A stretch of 64,000 nt of DNA, from contig OZ234499.1 in NCBI GenBank assembly GCA_965153455.1, positions 3,264,224 to 3,328,223 of the forward strand. Reading direction: 5' to 3'. The number at the start of each line of letters is the position of its first letter. Position 1 is the first letter of the stretch. This DNA is from Sphagnum compactum (taxonomy: Eukaryota; Bryophyta; Sphagnopsida; Sphagnales). Made by a program: the position numbers and the translations under genes. A model generated the notes under the pieces. The model saw only the letters and a list, made by a program, of their open reading frames with translations, did not search any database and was not told the origin of the DNA. Positions 24,605 to 36,379 of the stretch are shown here, piece by piece.

Positions 24605-24879
24605 CAAAATAAAATCCTAGATTTTAAGGTATGTAATTTGAGATACATGGTTCACAAAAAAACAAAAACATTCTTCAATTCAATTGTTGATACTCAAATA
24701 GGTTACATAAGTATTCCCTAGGTTTGATTCTTAAGGGTCTAGGACTAAGGAGTCTAAACTTAATTAAGGTTTAAGATTAAAGGTGGAGGCAAGGTTTAGG
24801 TTCGAGGTGGAGGTTGCATTTAGGCTTAGGGTGTAAGCTAGAAACGTTGTTTTTCTTACATGGGAAACAAAATTATATC

Positions 24880-25045
24880 CCAAGTATGTTGTTTTGAATG
24901 TTCATCATGTTTTGAAGGTGTTCATTGTGTTGTTTTTCAAGCTCATCATGTTATTAGTTGTTGTTTGCTAATGTTCATCATGTTGTTGCTCGTTGCAAAT
25001 GTTCATTGTGTTGTTACTACTGTTCATCATGTTACAGTCCCCTTT
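24880..25045. repeat. degenerate 'gttcatcatgttgtt' repeat
   Basis: Repeated phrases such as 'atgttcatcatgtt' and 'gttcattgtgttgtt' at irregular spacing of about 35-50 bp. Low-complexity DNA with no other signal. Confidence 0.65.
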
Positions 25046-25201
25046 TATGGTAAGTACTACCCCTACCCTTACATTGTCGTACTTTGAAATTTTGTTGGAA
25101 ATGAAAAGTCAATGGTCTTAAGGCTTCAACAAAAACTTTTTCATTTCAGGTATGTTCATCTTGCTTAATCTTTAATCAAAAAAAAAAACTAATTACCATA
25201 A

Positions 25202-25660
25202 GACCCAAAACCCTAATGAAGAATTTGACAAAAAATAACAAATCAAAGCCTATCCCTAAAAGCAAACCTTAAATACCACTAGACCTGAAACCTTAATGAA
25301 AAATTTGACAAAAAATAACAAATCAAAGTTTAACTTTAAACACTAACCATAAATATTGTGAGACCCAACACCCTAATGAATAATTGGATAATAATTAACA
25401 AATCAAGCCTTAACCTTAAACCTTAACCCTTAAACCCCAATGAAGAAAACAACAACAAAAAATAAATTCAGGCCCTAACCCTTAAACCCCAATGAAGAAA
25501 ACAACGGCAAAAAATAAATTCAGGCCTTAATCCTAAACCCTAACCCTAAAAAAGACCCTAAATACACCTAAACCCTAAACCTTAAAGAAAAAATGAAAAG
25601 AAAAATTAAACCAGACCTTAATCCTAAACCCTAACCCTAAAAAAACCTTAAAAGTCTTTA
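25202..25660. repeat. 80-bp tandem repeat grading into CCCTAA-rich array
   Basis: Three units start at exactly 25202, 25282 and 25362, each with 'gacc(c/t)', 'accctaatgaa' or 'accttaatgaa', and 'aacaaatcaa'. They grade into shorter units of about 52 bp with 'aaaccccaatgaagaaaac' (about 25432 and 25484), then stretches of 'aaaccctaaccctaaa'. The latter resemble degenerate plant telomere-type repeats but are not a clean CCCTAAA array. Confidence 0.8.
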
Positions 25661-26267
25661 ACCTCAAAGGTTAAATGAAGAGATTGTTGCAAACAAAAAA
25701 AAATCAAACCATAAAGATGAAATTACAATTTCATCACCCACATGTAGATTATGCATGGGCCGAGATTATTTGGACCATTTCATCAAATTCCACCAAAGTG
25801 AAGTTGGTCAAAGTTTTGAAAAGATGCAATTTAGCTCACTTTGTAACCAAAACATCTCAAACACCAACTCTTGGGTTCACAAATTGTGGGAGTTGTAGGA
25901 ACCACCATGCGATCAAAAATAGCAATGTCCTCTTCACCCATATCCTATAATATTTTTTCATCACTTGATGTAGATGTGAAATGATCACAATTAGAAAAGG
26001 AAGCATGGCTTTCATGTGAAGAAGACATCTTTAGTCTCAAATGAAAATGAAGAAAAAAAAGTTTGGGAAAAGTTCCTCTTTATATAGCCCACACATGAGG
26101 ATCTTAAACTACATGGATGAATCTTACTAGACTGAAGCCCACTCCATTGTGGCTGATTTTTCCTTCATCAACATGCATACACATAGAATCAAACCTTAAA
26201 ACTACATTTCTAAGCATGGATTGAACATTTGACTACATTAATGTTGCCCATTTTAAACCATAGCTTG

Positions 26268-26600
26268 ACCAATAGCCATAGCTAGTAGCCTATAACCAAT
26301 GGCCAATAACTAATGGTTAATAACTAATATCCAATTTTAATAGCCAATAGCCAATACCCATAGGTAGTAACCAATAGCCAATGGCCAATAGCTAATAGTT
26401 GTGGTCAATAGCTAATAGCAATTGGTCAATAATCAATAGCCAATGGTTAATAACCATAGCTAGTAGCTAAAGCTAATGGCCAGTAGGCAACAACCAATGG
26501 TCAATAGCCAATAACCACAAGTAATAGCTAATAGCCAATGGCCAATAGCTAATAGTGGTTAATAATGAATATCCATAAATATTAACCAATATCCAACATT
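26268..26600. repeat. degenerate short-period 'caatagc' array
   Basis: More than 300 bp made almost entirely of variants of 'aatagccaatagc' and 'ccaatggccaatag', a period of about 7-10 bp with frequent slippage. No coding potential. Confidence 0.85.
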
Positions 26601-26944
26601 GGCCTAAAAGGTGGGCAACCCTAGGGTGGGAAAAAAATAGTTTGATGTGCCCATGTTAGGGATCTCATCCTAGGTTTTCCCACTTGGACCCCTATCTTGA
26701 AACAAGTTTATGGACAACATTAAATAAGGGATGAAGGATGAGAAAGGGCCCAATTGAGCATCACGTTATAAATAACTTTAATGCAATTAATTATGAAAAA
26801 ATTGCATGAACAAATGTTAAAATGCAACCCCACGACAAAAAAAATTTAACTTGGGCACTTTTTTATGTTAATGATGAATTATAATTGATGTTAAGTCATG
26901 CATTGTATGTTATGTTATAGTAGTGTTATCATCATTTGCATCCA

Positions 26945-27335
26945 TTGTCCGAGGCTAAAAGTTCCATTGCAAGTATAAAATTGATGAGGATAAGAGTTTG
27001 AACTTTTTTGAAATGGTGGTTGGCACTTGTGAACTTACAAAGGAGCTGTTAATCAAGAATTGTTGATATTTTGTAGATATTAGGGATGCAAAAGATATCA
27101 AATGCCCTTTGGAGTGATGAAAGAAACATGAAACCATGTTCCCAATTGTCAGCTTTTTAACTTTAAGCAAATATTATGGATTGTAGGTTTTCAAACCGAA
27201 ACTAAAGAAAAAAGATTCCCTTGGAATTCTCATCAATTTGAAGAGATATTACTTATAGTAAATTAAGCTTGAAAAATAAATCCTTATGAAATAAAAATTG
27301 GCAAAATGATGCAAGGGTGGGTTGTAAGGCTCTTA
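26945..27335 (+). pseudogene. hAT-type transposase C-terminal relic
   Basis: Conceptual translation with a stop and at least one frame change gives 'CPLEW*KKHETMFPIVSFL' (asterisk is a stop) and then remnants resembling the hAT dimerisation region: a 'QILWIVGFQTET'-like stretch followed, in another frame, by 'LGILINLKRYYL'. The hAT family has P-x-x-W-W-...-P-x-x-x-x-A and then an E-R-x-F-S-x-A-G-x-x-x-x-x-x-R-x-x-L region. Too broken to encode anything. Upstream domains were not found. Confidence 0.55.
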
Positions 27336-30300
27336 GTAATTTGGTAGATTTGATAAATTAAGAATTATACTTAAAACATGAATTAGATGAGTTTAAAGGC
27401 TCTTTTGAGCAAGATGAATTGAAGAAGGACCAATTTAATTATACTAATATATAACCACTTAACTAATGATGGTGAAAAAATCCAAAATATTGATATAGTT
27501 GTGGTTGTTGATTTTTTGGCAAATTTCAACAAATCATCTTTATGAGCACAAGTTTTTTCATGAAAATTTTCTTTTTTTATATTTTTGAAATAACTAAAAT
27601 TGGTGATTCTTTGATTCTAATTTTTCCCAAAATCAGAAATTGGAAATTTTACAATTATGAAAAAATTTAAAACAAAAACCACCAACTATTTGAAAAATCA
27701 AATAATTTCCCAATATTACAAAATACATGCAATCAACCTCAATTATCAATCACACTCTTGTTTTATCAAACCTTTTGTGACCAATTTATTACATAATTAA
27801 ATTCATGCAAAAGCTTCTTCTTCATTGAAATAATAAATATTTAAAAATTAATGTATCAAGTCTTATCTTATGACGACTTCTCCTTTTTGTTGACAATGAT
27901 CAAGAGTTGTCTATTTAAGCAAAAATCACACCTAAAGTTAAAGCATTGATGATAAAAAATACGCTATCATGGAATTAACCATAAAATTTTAGAAAAATTA
28001 TCATTTAGTGCCAAGATAATGGATCTAATGTTTACTAGAACAAAACTAGTGCCTATTCATACCAAAGACAATGTTACATGACATGACATGTATCATGACC
28101 TTAACATTGACGTTGATTCACACCAAAAAGTTTCACATCTTTCGGAGAAAGTTAGCATTGCCACCTTTTTTACCCATTTTTTCTCATTTTCATCTTTGGT
28201 TTTTCACAATCTTTTATGTGTTATGTAACTCATGGGTTAAATGGTCACTTTGACTTTCTTTACATAAGATTGAGTTAATTGTTCAAAGTTTAATTTTTTG
28301 GCTAGATTTGAATGTTAACTACCACCAACATTAACAACAAGTTATCATTGTTTGCCAACAAGGATTCCACATCATCATGCAATGTAACTTAACATTGCAT
28401 ATGTGAATGCACCCAATAATAAAAAAACTGTAATATTAATTTACCAATGACTTGGCATTGGGTGTGAATCATGTTTCATTGTGCTTTCACCCAATGGACT
28501 TGTGTGAATATGTTATTTTTTCAAACATTGAACCACACATTAATGCATACACCCTTATATAATAAATAAATATCAAAATTCTCCCATAGTATATTGGAAT
28601 GTAATATTTTCAAAGTCCATACTTAGATTGGATATTTTTATTTTTCATATGATTTTAACTAGTGAAACCATTCATAAATGTGCTTGAATTGAATGTCATT
28701 TTTCTTCTTCAAACAAGTTTTGAACTTGATGAAATTTAAGTCTCCATGATAGAAATATAGGTTGATGTGGTGGTGTGATTTTCGTAGATGGTGGATAACT
28801 TGAAACAAGCTCCATCACCTTGTGTGGTGTTGTCCCTTAATAAAAATATTAATGGTTAAAGTAACAAAAGTTGTTGGATGTAGTTTGGTCGGGCTAATGT
28901 TATGTCCCAAAATATTTATATTAGCCTATTATGACCTTGCATGGAATGAAACACCAATCATCAACATCATGCAAAACCCAACAACATGAAAATTTAACAA
29001 AATTTGATGACGAATTCAACAATGTAAGGTACAATTATTAAAACAAAGTTCAAAACATCGTGCATATTGGAACCCTTGAACATATTTTTGGACATTTCAA
29101 AATGGATGTAATATGGTAGACATAGGTGAACATTGTCAAGACTTAATCACTTCTTGACCCATTGGATTGTTTCAGGCTTGATTTCATGATGATAATCATG
29201 TGAACAAAATAACACCACAGAATTTATCAATTGTATGACAAAATAGTTTATTTTTGACAACTTATATGCCATAAACATATAGATCTTGGGACTTCCTTGC
29301 ATATTTCATTGACAAATTATGATAACATGGCCCTTCTTTCACCAAAATGATTGCAAGGTAATGTCTTTATGCAAACATTGTGTCATTGTTTAATTAATTG
29401 TACATGATTCATTGCATGCACATTTCCATCATCGATTTGGTTTGATAATGCAACTCATCAAATTGTTCACCAAATATAGTTACTTTGAATGTATCCCCAA
29501 TAAATTAGTCTATAAATCTATGAGGGAGTTATCTAAAAACATGTTGGATTGTTGGAACATGAATTAATAATATGCATTTAAATTGTTATGGTGTATAAAA
29601 ATTTTCTATCAATATAACACATAACTTTCTTCTTAAAAGCTTTTAGATGTCCCCGAACTATAATATGTAGAAATGATCTATTTAGTCAACAAAATCCTTA
29701 TGGTTGAACTTAATGTTTCAATTTGATCAAATTATTAATATATGAACTAGTGCAAAATTTAGAATGTTTAAACCTTTGCATAAGGTTTACCCAGAAGCAT
29801 ATATGACAAAATATGCATCGTTTGCAAAGACATGAACAAGATCATTCCAACAATAATTTTATTAGAAGCATTGATGGCAAAAACATGAACTGCTTCAAGA
29901 TTATAGAAAATCAATAGAATTATAAAACAAAAAGCAATGGTTTACAAACATGTCTTTACATTTATGAGGGAAATCTACGTACAAACGTCTTTAGTGCCTT
30001 TTGCATGTCAAGAATTTATTTTTCTATCATTATTTGAATAGTTGCAAATCAATTCAATGTGAACCAAGTTTTAGTTTTTTTCCATGTTTTGGGGTTTATC
30101 CCAAGGAGATTTGTGTGTATGTGTTTATGTGCATGCCTTTGTTAATTATGATAATGGCAAGTGTTGATTTAGTAGTGCACGACATCAATCATTTTCATAA
30201 ATTATTTAAAACTTTCTTTTATCTTGAATTTTTCAACCTTAAAAAGTTTCCACCAACTAACTTATCATAACTCTTTTAGGGGGCTCACCATCACAAAACA

Positions 30301-30739
30301 TCCCCATGTAACACTCTTGAATGTCAACTTCCATTGTGGGCCAATCATGAAAGGACTTTCCATGGGTCAACCTACCTACCATGAACCTTTCTAGGAGCCT
30401 TTCATGGATGGGAGGATTTCATTCATGATAATTACCACTTGTGGATAGATGCTATTCATTACAAACCTTGGGAAAAAAATTGGGCAACCATGTTTACACA
30501 TTACTAAGGTTAGGGGTAAAAGGACATTTAATCAAGCTAGCATACAATGTGTATGGAAGGGCCTAAAATAATAGTTGTGAATTGTGGGTTTGCACTTTGC
30601 ACTAGTTTTGGCAACTTGCATATGTATTGAGAATATGGCTTGTTATAACAAGGGTGCAAAGGTAGGTTATTCAAAATTGAGATGTAATGTTTAAAATTGG
30701 TTAAAGAACTGGAAAGAGTTCCTACCTTCTTTTTATGTT
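27336..30739. other. intergenic AT-rich DNA, nothing recognised
   Basis: No gene, RNA or clear repeat recognised. The open frames here are under 90 codons and lack motifs. Confidence 0.5.
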
Positions 30740-31125
30740 AGTCGTGATATAGTGTGATCCACATTAATTAGTTTACAGGCCAAATTCAAATTTTTTTTCA
30801 ATGAGCCTCTTTGATTGGTCCATTGCACAAGAAAAGTTCTAAAACTTTGCAATTTGTTAAAAAAACAGAAGTATTCACTTCAAACATAGAAATTTAAATC
30901 CCAATATTCACTCACCTATATGTAAGTTTCAAGAAGATAAAATTCAACCAAACATATTGGACAATGTGAGGTGCTATTGGGAACAAGTTAGGGAACACAA
31001 TGAAAACTTGATAGAACACAGTGAGAAGTTGGTGGAACACATTGGGAATTTAAAAAAAACCAAACAATCCCCCCCCCCTCCTTTGACACCCTCAAGAGAA
31101 CTTGGTACCATGGAGTGAAAAAGGG
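30740..31125 (-). repeat. inverted copy of the 2.7-kb repeat family
   Basis: On the reverse strand it contains, in the same order as the pair at 2675-3720, 'gttcccaatagcacctcac', further 'gttccc' motifs, 'caatgagc' next to a poly-T/A tract, and 'attaattagt'. A poly-C run at about 31071-31079 marks the divergent part. This is the third copy of the family in the window. Confidence 0.65.
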
Positions 31126-31486
31126 CCAAACTACTTAATGAATCCAAGCGGCCTAGCTTAGTACCTACCACCCAAGACTTTCTTGGTCATTCTAGCTAGA
31201 TGAAGTTGACAATGTATAAGCATGTAATGATTGAATAAATATCGGTCAAAATGAGTTGTAATTGTTGGCATTGTCAAGAGATCCCTACAATTTAAAGAAA
31301 ACACAAATTTTGTTGACAACTCTCCAAGAATGAGTTCACACCAATAATTCATTCCTTGCCTCAATCAAATTATCAAGACCTCAAAAGCAAAGGTACCGCA
31401 TAACATGTTTCCATAGTGTAACATGATATTACACATCTCAGCCAACATTTTTTGTGTGTGGGAAGTCTAGTGAGTGTAAGTGGTAA

Positions 31487-31610
31487 GAGCATTTCTAGGG
31501 GTGCTCAGTACATGACCATGCAAAAATATTTTTCACATCTAAGTTTAATTATGTACTCTTTTGCAACCCCACCCATAAAACTAAAACTGGGACAACAAAT
31601 CGGTGGGGTT
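31487..31610. mobile_element. Tourist-like MITE fragment
   Basis: 'TAA|gagcatttctaggggtgctc' at 31484 onward, followed by 'agtacatgacc', 'tttttcacatctaag' and 'aaccccacccataaaactaa'. This is a close reverse-orientation match to the right end of the MITE at 45819-46207. The opposite terminus was not found, so the copy is probably truncated. Confidence 0.65.
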
Positions 31611-31611
31611 T

Positions 31612-31740
31612 GTAAGCTACCCACCTAGAGGAACCTTATGAAGCATAAGGTCCTGCCTCAAAATGTAAGCTACCCGCCTAGAGGAACCTTACAAAGCATT
31701 AAGGTCCCACCTCAAAATGTAAACTATCCACCAAGTTTTT
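31612..31740. repeat. 53-bp tandem repeat, 2.4 units
   Basis: Units start at 31612 and about 31665 with 'gtaagctacc', continue 'gcctagaggaacctta' (or 'cacctagagg...'), and end 'cctcaaaat'. A partial third unit starts near 31719. Confidence 0.85.
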
Positions 31741-32834
31741 GGAGGTGATCTTACATTTGAAACACACCCTCCACCAAAACTGCAAAATCTTCTCTAGTTC
31801 TTTTCATTAGATGCAAAGCTTAGCTGGCCAAACAAACTCAACCCTAGTTTCCAAAAATTTGATGCACACCCAACTAGGCCCCAAAATGTTCACTATTTTT
31901 GTCTTAAGTTTCAACAAACTTAACACTACAATTCATTCCACATTAGATTCATAATCATTGCATATAGCTAGAATTTGCACTTCACAATACATTGTAAAAA
32001 ACTCCATAAACAAAAGTACAATTCATTTCATCATAATTTAGTACTACAAAAAATTCACAAAAAAGCTGAACATAGAAGTCAATATAAAAGTCTGTGCTTC
32101 TCTGTATCATTGAGAACATCAATCCCAATTACAACATAATCCTAGGTTTTGTTGAAAAAAATCCCAAAACAACACTTAAAATCTGTGTTATATCAAAACA
32201 AAGTCTATGGTTTTCTATTACAAGTACCTCCAACTCTTCCTATTCTTCTTTAAAAAATTCCATGTCTCAACTTCTTTTCCTCCTCGACTTCTCCAGAACT
32301 CTCCCCTTTTGAACCATCCCAAGTCACATTGTTATGATCCAAAACAACAAGAATTCAAAATTCAAACTAACAAAGTTCCCTAATTAGTCCCTATCCTAAC
32401 TGCTTTGTCCATTTTGAATCACATACTCAACTGATCCCCTTAACACGTTGAAAAGGTGGGTAATCCACAACCTCTTGAAAAATTTTACGTTTGAAATAGA
32501 GGGTGTAATCCACACTCAACTTCCAAAAAAATAAATAAAAATAAACATAAGAATTATAATGATAACAAGAATAGACAAAAACTTGATGGGAATTCGTTCA
32601 AATTGTCATGAACATGAAAAACTACAAGAATGGGAACTAAGCCAAGGACACAACAATGAAAACAAATCGTAATAAATGCAAGCTTAAATCTAGTCCAAGA
32701 CTAGAAACACAAAAACACCAGGCAAGAACACGATATATGTTAGAAGATGATTCAAATGAAACTTTATTTTGATGACGTATGAAAACAAAGGTTAAAACAA
32801 GTAAGTGTACCCAAAACTAGTGTTGAACGGACAG
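31741..32834. other. intergenic, nothing recognised
   Basis: No gene recognised. The open frame at 32094-32312 carries no family motif. This could hold the decayed 5' region of the gag-bearing retroelement that follows, but no LTR or primer-binding site was identified. Confidence 0.4.
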
Positions 32835-32985
32835 TACTACAAAATGTGGGTGTAGTTCACTAGTCCTCGTTCACTGGAGCATTGAATTCACTGTTTCTTC
32901 ACTGGTCTCCGTTCACTACAACCAATGAATTCACTCAAAATCTAGTGAAATCACTTGGCGTACAAGGACACCTTTTGTTGTAGTG
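32835..32985. mobile_element. short CACTA-like MITE
   Basis: Left 'tactacaaaatgtgggtg' and right 'ccttttgttgtagtg' are imperfect inverted copies of a CACTACAA-type terminus. The interior repeats 'ttcactagt', 'ttcactgg' and 'ttcacta' several times. Length about 151 bp. Flanking triplets differ (CAG and GGA), so no target duplication is visible. Confidence 0.45.
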
Positions 32986-33039
32986 GGATTAAAATTAATG
33001 GGAGATCCTACCCCTATTTATACCCCATTTGGGGACCTA

Positions 33040-33195
33040 GCTCAAGGAAGCTTCCATAAAGGTTTCCATGTGTGCACTGACCAAATAGCTCAAGGAAGCT
33101 TCCATAAAAGCTTCCATAGAGGCTTCCATAAAGGCTTCCATGTGTGCACCGACCAAGTAGCTCAAGGAAACTTTCATAGAGGCTTCCATAGTTAA
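33040..33195 (+). repeat. minisatellite of 'agcttccataaaggcttcc' units
   Basis: A compound array: 'agctcaaggaagcttccata' followed by 'aaggtttccatgtgtgcac' recurs at about 33040, 33087 and 33160, with extra 'ggcttccata' units between. The open frame at 32983-33195 simply translates this array. Confidence 0.8.
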
Positions 33196-33199
33196 CAAT

Positions 33200-33415
33200 G
33201 ATGCAAGTAATGATGTAGGCGACTATGTTGGTGCAAATGATGATGCAAGCAATTATGTTAGTGCAAACGATGATGTAAGCGATTATGTTGGTGCAAGCAA
33301 TGATGCAAGCGACTATGTTGGTACAAGCAATGATGCAAGCGATTATGTTGATACAAGCGATGATGCAAATGATGATGTACGTGACTATGTTAGTGCAAGC
33401 GATGATTCAAGCGAT
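33200..33415 (+). repeat. 33-bp tandem repeat (11 codons per unit)
   Basis: About six units of 'gatgatgcaagcgattatg' followed by 'ttggtgcaagcaa'. The 33-bp period keeps one frame open from about 33163 to the stop near 33420, encoding Asp/Ser-rich 11-residue units such as 'DASDYVGTSN'. No in-frame ATG precedes it. It sits directly upstream of the gag relic and could be a worn N-terminal extension of it, or an unrelated minisatellite. Confidence 0.8.
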
Positions 33416-33419
33416 GGGT

Positions 33420-35282
33420 GATGGTGGTGTCTATGACATCTTGAAACCTTTTTGAGAGATTTCAAGAGAGCATGCATTTTTGGAACCATTGGCGCCCACA
33501 CACAAGAACGATGGGGGAAACTTTTTCTATAATTACTAGAAGGAAGAGTTTTGACAAGGTTCAAAAAATTGCCTATAGAGCAAAAGGGGACAAGGGAGGC
33601 CTTGTCTGAAATGGTTGTCTGAGAATTTTGACCGCATGAAAGTTCTAACGCCTTTGCAATTGAGATGACACAACTTTGACAAAAACCCATCAAGTATGTG
33701 GATGAATACACCACCAGAATGGTAAAATTCAATGATCGTATGCAAAAAACTTTAAAGGTTGAAGGTGTAGCTCCCAATGCATTGATCTTGGACGAGATGA
33801 ATGTTTTCATCGTGAAACATTATGTGATGGGTTTTCGAGAGGAAATTCAGCAACATATTAGTTATGAAGGAACAGACACACTTGAGGAGGCCCAAACAAT
33901 TGCAAAGCGAAGGGAAGAAAGTTTGGAAGGCCACAATATTGGCAATCTACAAAACAACACACCTACATCCATCTCGACATCTGCACCAATTTCAGTGTTA
34001 ATACCAATATCGATGTCAATGCCAAGGGTGTAAAAACCGCTCACAAATTTAGAGACGATGATGGGGCAACTCATAAGTCAATTTGGTCCAAATAAGGGAG
34101 CTTCGTCCTTTCAAACCTCGAGATTCATCATCTATCACTTGTTACATTTGTAACAAACAAGGGCATTACACAAGATAAGTTTTTGAAAGAGGTTCAATTT
34201 TTTGAAATAACCCTTCCTCGAAACAAAAGGTGTCATTTGAACATGAGAAAACAAAGACGGTGAACCTCATTGAACCAGAGTTCCGAAAAACCAAAGGAGC
34301 ATGGAATGAAAATGTATTTCTTGTTGAAGCCACTTTCATGGTAGCAAAGAGGGGAAGGAGTGAAGAAACCATAGAGGAGAATTCTCAACATAAAAAGATG
34401 AAGGAAATGGCTCATGAAAAGGAAAATTGAAAGAGTCGAAGGCAGTTGGGTATAATGCAAGACTTTTCCATTTCTACCGAACAAATGCCATACTCTGTGA
34501 TTAAGGACTTGAGCACCAAGAAGGCAAACGTTACCATGGGATAATTAGTAACCATGCTTCCTATAGTAAGGCGAGACTTACGATGACGGCTAAGTGCACA
34601 TCGCATTAGAGCATTGCATGAAAAGGAGGTCCATTCAATGGAGGCCGAATTCAATTCATGTGCACCACTAGTGGAAGTCGTTTATCATGGAATACCTTTG
34701 AAGGGCATTTTAGTGGATGGAATAGCTGGAATGAATGTTATGACAATTTCCATAATAGAAACTTTGGGGTTGTGATGCGACCACCAATCCAAGTGTAACC
34801 TATGAATGGTTAATAAGGAGAAGGTGAAACTAGAAAGGGTTATCGCTGCAGTCAATATTTCGATTCTTGGAGTCACAACCACTTTGGATTTCCAAGTGAT
34901 TCAAAGTGAGATCGGGGCATACCCAATGATTTTGGGTCAACCATGGTTGAATAGGGCACATGTTTGGAACTATTGGAAGGAAGGATTCATGACCATTGGT
35001 GTTTCGCCAAATAGAGGATGAGTCTTTGTGGACAAAAAGAAAAATCTAAAATTTGAAGAATCTTTTTCGAAATATGTCACTTCAAGTGCAAAAGAGTCAA
35101 CCACGGAAATTGATGTTAACACCAATGACTTTTCTAATGAAGATGAAGTAGACCTGTATGCGTTGGAAGTGGTTCCAAAATCACAAGAAGAAATTTCAAC
35201 TCCCAATGCAATTGTGAGGGACAAAGGGGAGATCGAGAAGGCAATATCTCCCATTTCATTAAGGAATGGCTTGACGATGTGA
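33420..35282 (+). pseudogene. Ty3/gypsy-type gag-protease relic
   Basis: Plus-strand translation with several stops and frame changes gives a retrotransposon gag: 'HLETFLRDFKR', then 'VDEYTTRMVKFNDRMQ' and 'VMGFREEIQQHI' (about 33690-33870). A zinc knuckle follows at about 34140 ('CYICNKQGHYT'; the fourth ligand is lost). An aspartic-protease-like region follows: 'LVDGIAGMNVMT' (about 34710) and 'YPMILGQPWLNRAHV' (about 34920). The protease motif reads VDG with Ile-Ala-Gly after it rather than a clean D-S/T-G. The acidic tail ends at 35282. No reverse transcriptase, RNase H or integrase follows, so this is a deleted or non-autonomous copy. LTRs were not identified. Confidence 0.75.
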
Positions 35283-36379
35283 AAGAACATCTTGGTTTCC
35301 ATTTTTATTCTCTTCTGGTTTGTTTGCTTGCTTGTTGTGAGCAAGGTGGGTTTTAATTCTCGACGACGCTTGTTGTGTCATGTTCTTCTTTCTATGGGTG
35401 CATTTTCGATGGTGTTGATGTTTTCTCGCTACTGCTTTGATGGCCGTTAGTCAAGGACGAGCTTGAGCTGGGGATAAGAAGTGTGACTATTCAAGGACAA
35501 GGGGGAGCTAAGTTCCTAAACAAGTTTCTGTTGATTTTCATGATTTGTAATGTTGAGATAGTTTGGGGTTAGCTGGTCATGCTTCGGATTTGAAGGAAAT
35601 TTCCTCAAAGGAGGATTGTGTTCTAAAGAATCTATGTAGATCTTCACTGCATTATGTGCTTCTTTAGGAAGAATGCAATTTTGGTACAATTAATAGGGGT
35701 TGATGACCAAGAAGATGATGAAGAACTTCATTGATCTCAAGAGCAATTACGAAGTGTCTCAATTTTTGTTTGTGCCAATCACTACGATTAATTGTGTCGG
35801 GCAGTCCATTGTTTAGAAAGAGAGAGCACTCAAATTACCGGGAACTGCGAAGGAGTACGTTGTTCATGCAATAAGTTGTGGTGTTTTGGTGAAGCTTGTT
35901 GAAAGGCATGTCTTCTTTGTCAAACTCTCTGAATTAAATTGTGTGAGAAGCTGCCTGTGGAATGTCTTTTGTGTTATAAATTGTTATGTGTGAGGTTCAA
36001 AACAATTAGGGTGTTGTTTTCATGGTTGAAGAAACCATTTGGGTATGATCAAAGGTTTGTAATGTTATGGGCTGGCCACTTTGTGTTAATTTCAGGGATC
36101 AAAGGTTGTCTGTATGGGAATCCAGGAGTCTGTGACAAATGAGAAGCTGTGAGTAACCTGTTAAGCGCATGAGAGTGAGGTCTGAGAGATCTGATGCCTG
36201 GAGACCCACAGAACTAGATGCATTGTGCTGACAGCTAATACTAGGGTTTACAATCTGTGATGTTTAAGTTGATTGTTGCATATCTTTAACTTTGAATTTG
36301 CCCACCCTGTTTCATCAATGTTTTGAATTTACTATGAAGGAAGTATGTGTCCCCTTTGTTTTTCATTACACCAAATTCA
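35276..36379 (+). repeat. dispersed repeat, copy split by ~874 bp
   Basis: 35276-35429 and 36304-36379 are the two halves of the repeat that is continuous at 24049-24282. The intervening 35430-36303 has no counterpart there. It starts 'tactgctttgatggcc', contains a purine-rich 'caaggacaagggggagc' near 35500 reminiscent of a retroelement polypurine tract, and ends 'aatttgcc'. Its ends do not read GT-AG and no clean target duplication was found. The first half abuts the end of the gag-protease relic, so the repeat may be part of that element's 3' region. Confidence 0.7.

Noticed and set aside
25202-26600. CRISPR-like array
   Set aside because: Repeats are contiguous or degenerate without unique spacers, and the genome is eukaryotic.
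24049-36379. The 24-kb and 35-kb repeats as the two LTRs of one 12-kb retrotransposon
   Set aside because: Flanking bases do not match, no primer-binding site follows the 24-kb copy, and the gag-protease lies immediately before the 35-kb copy with no polymerase, so a single intact element is not supported.
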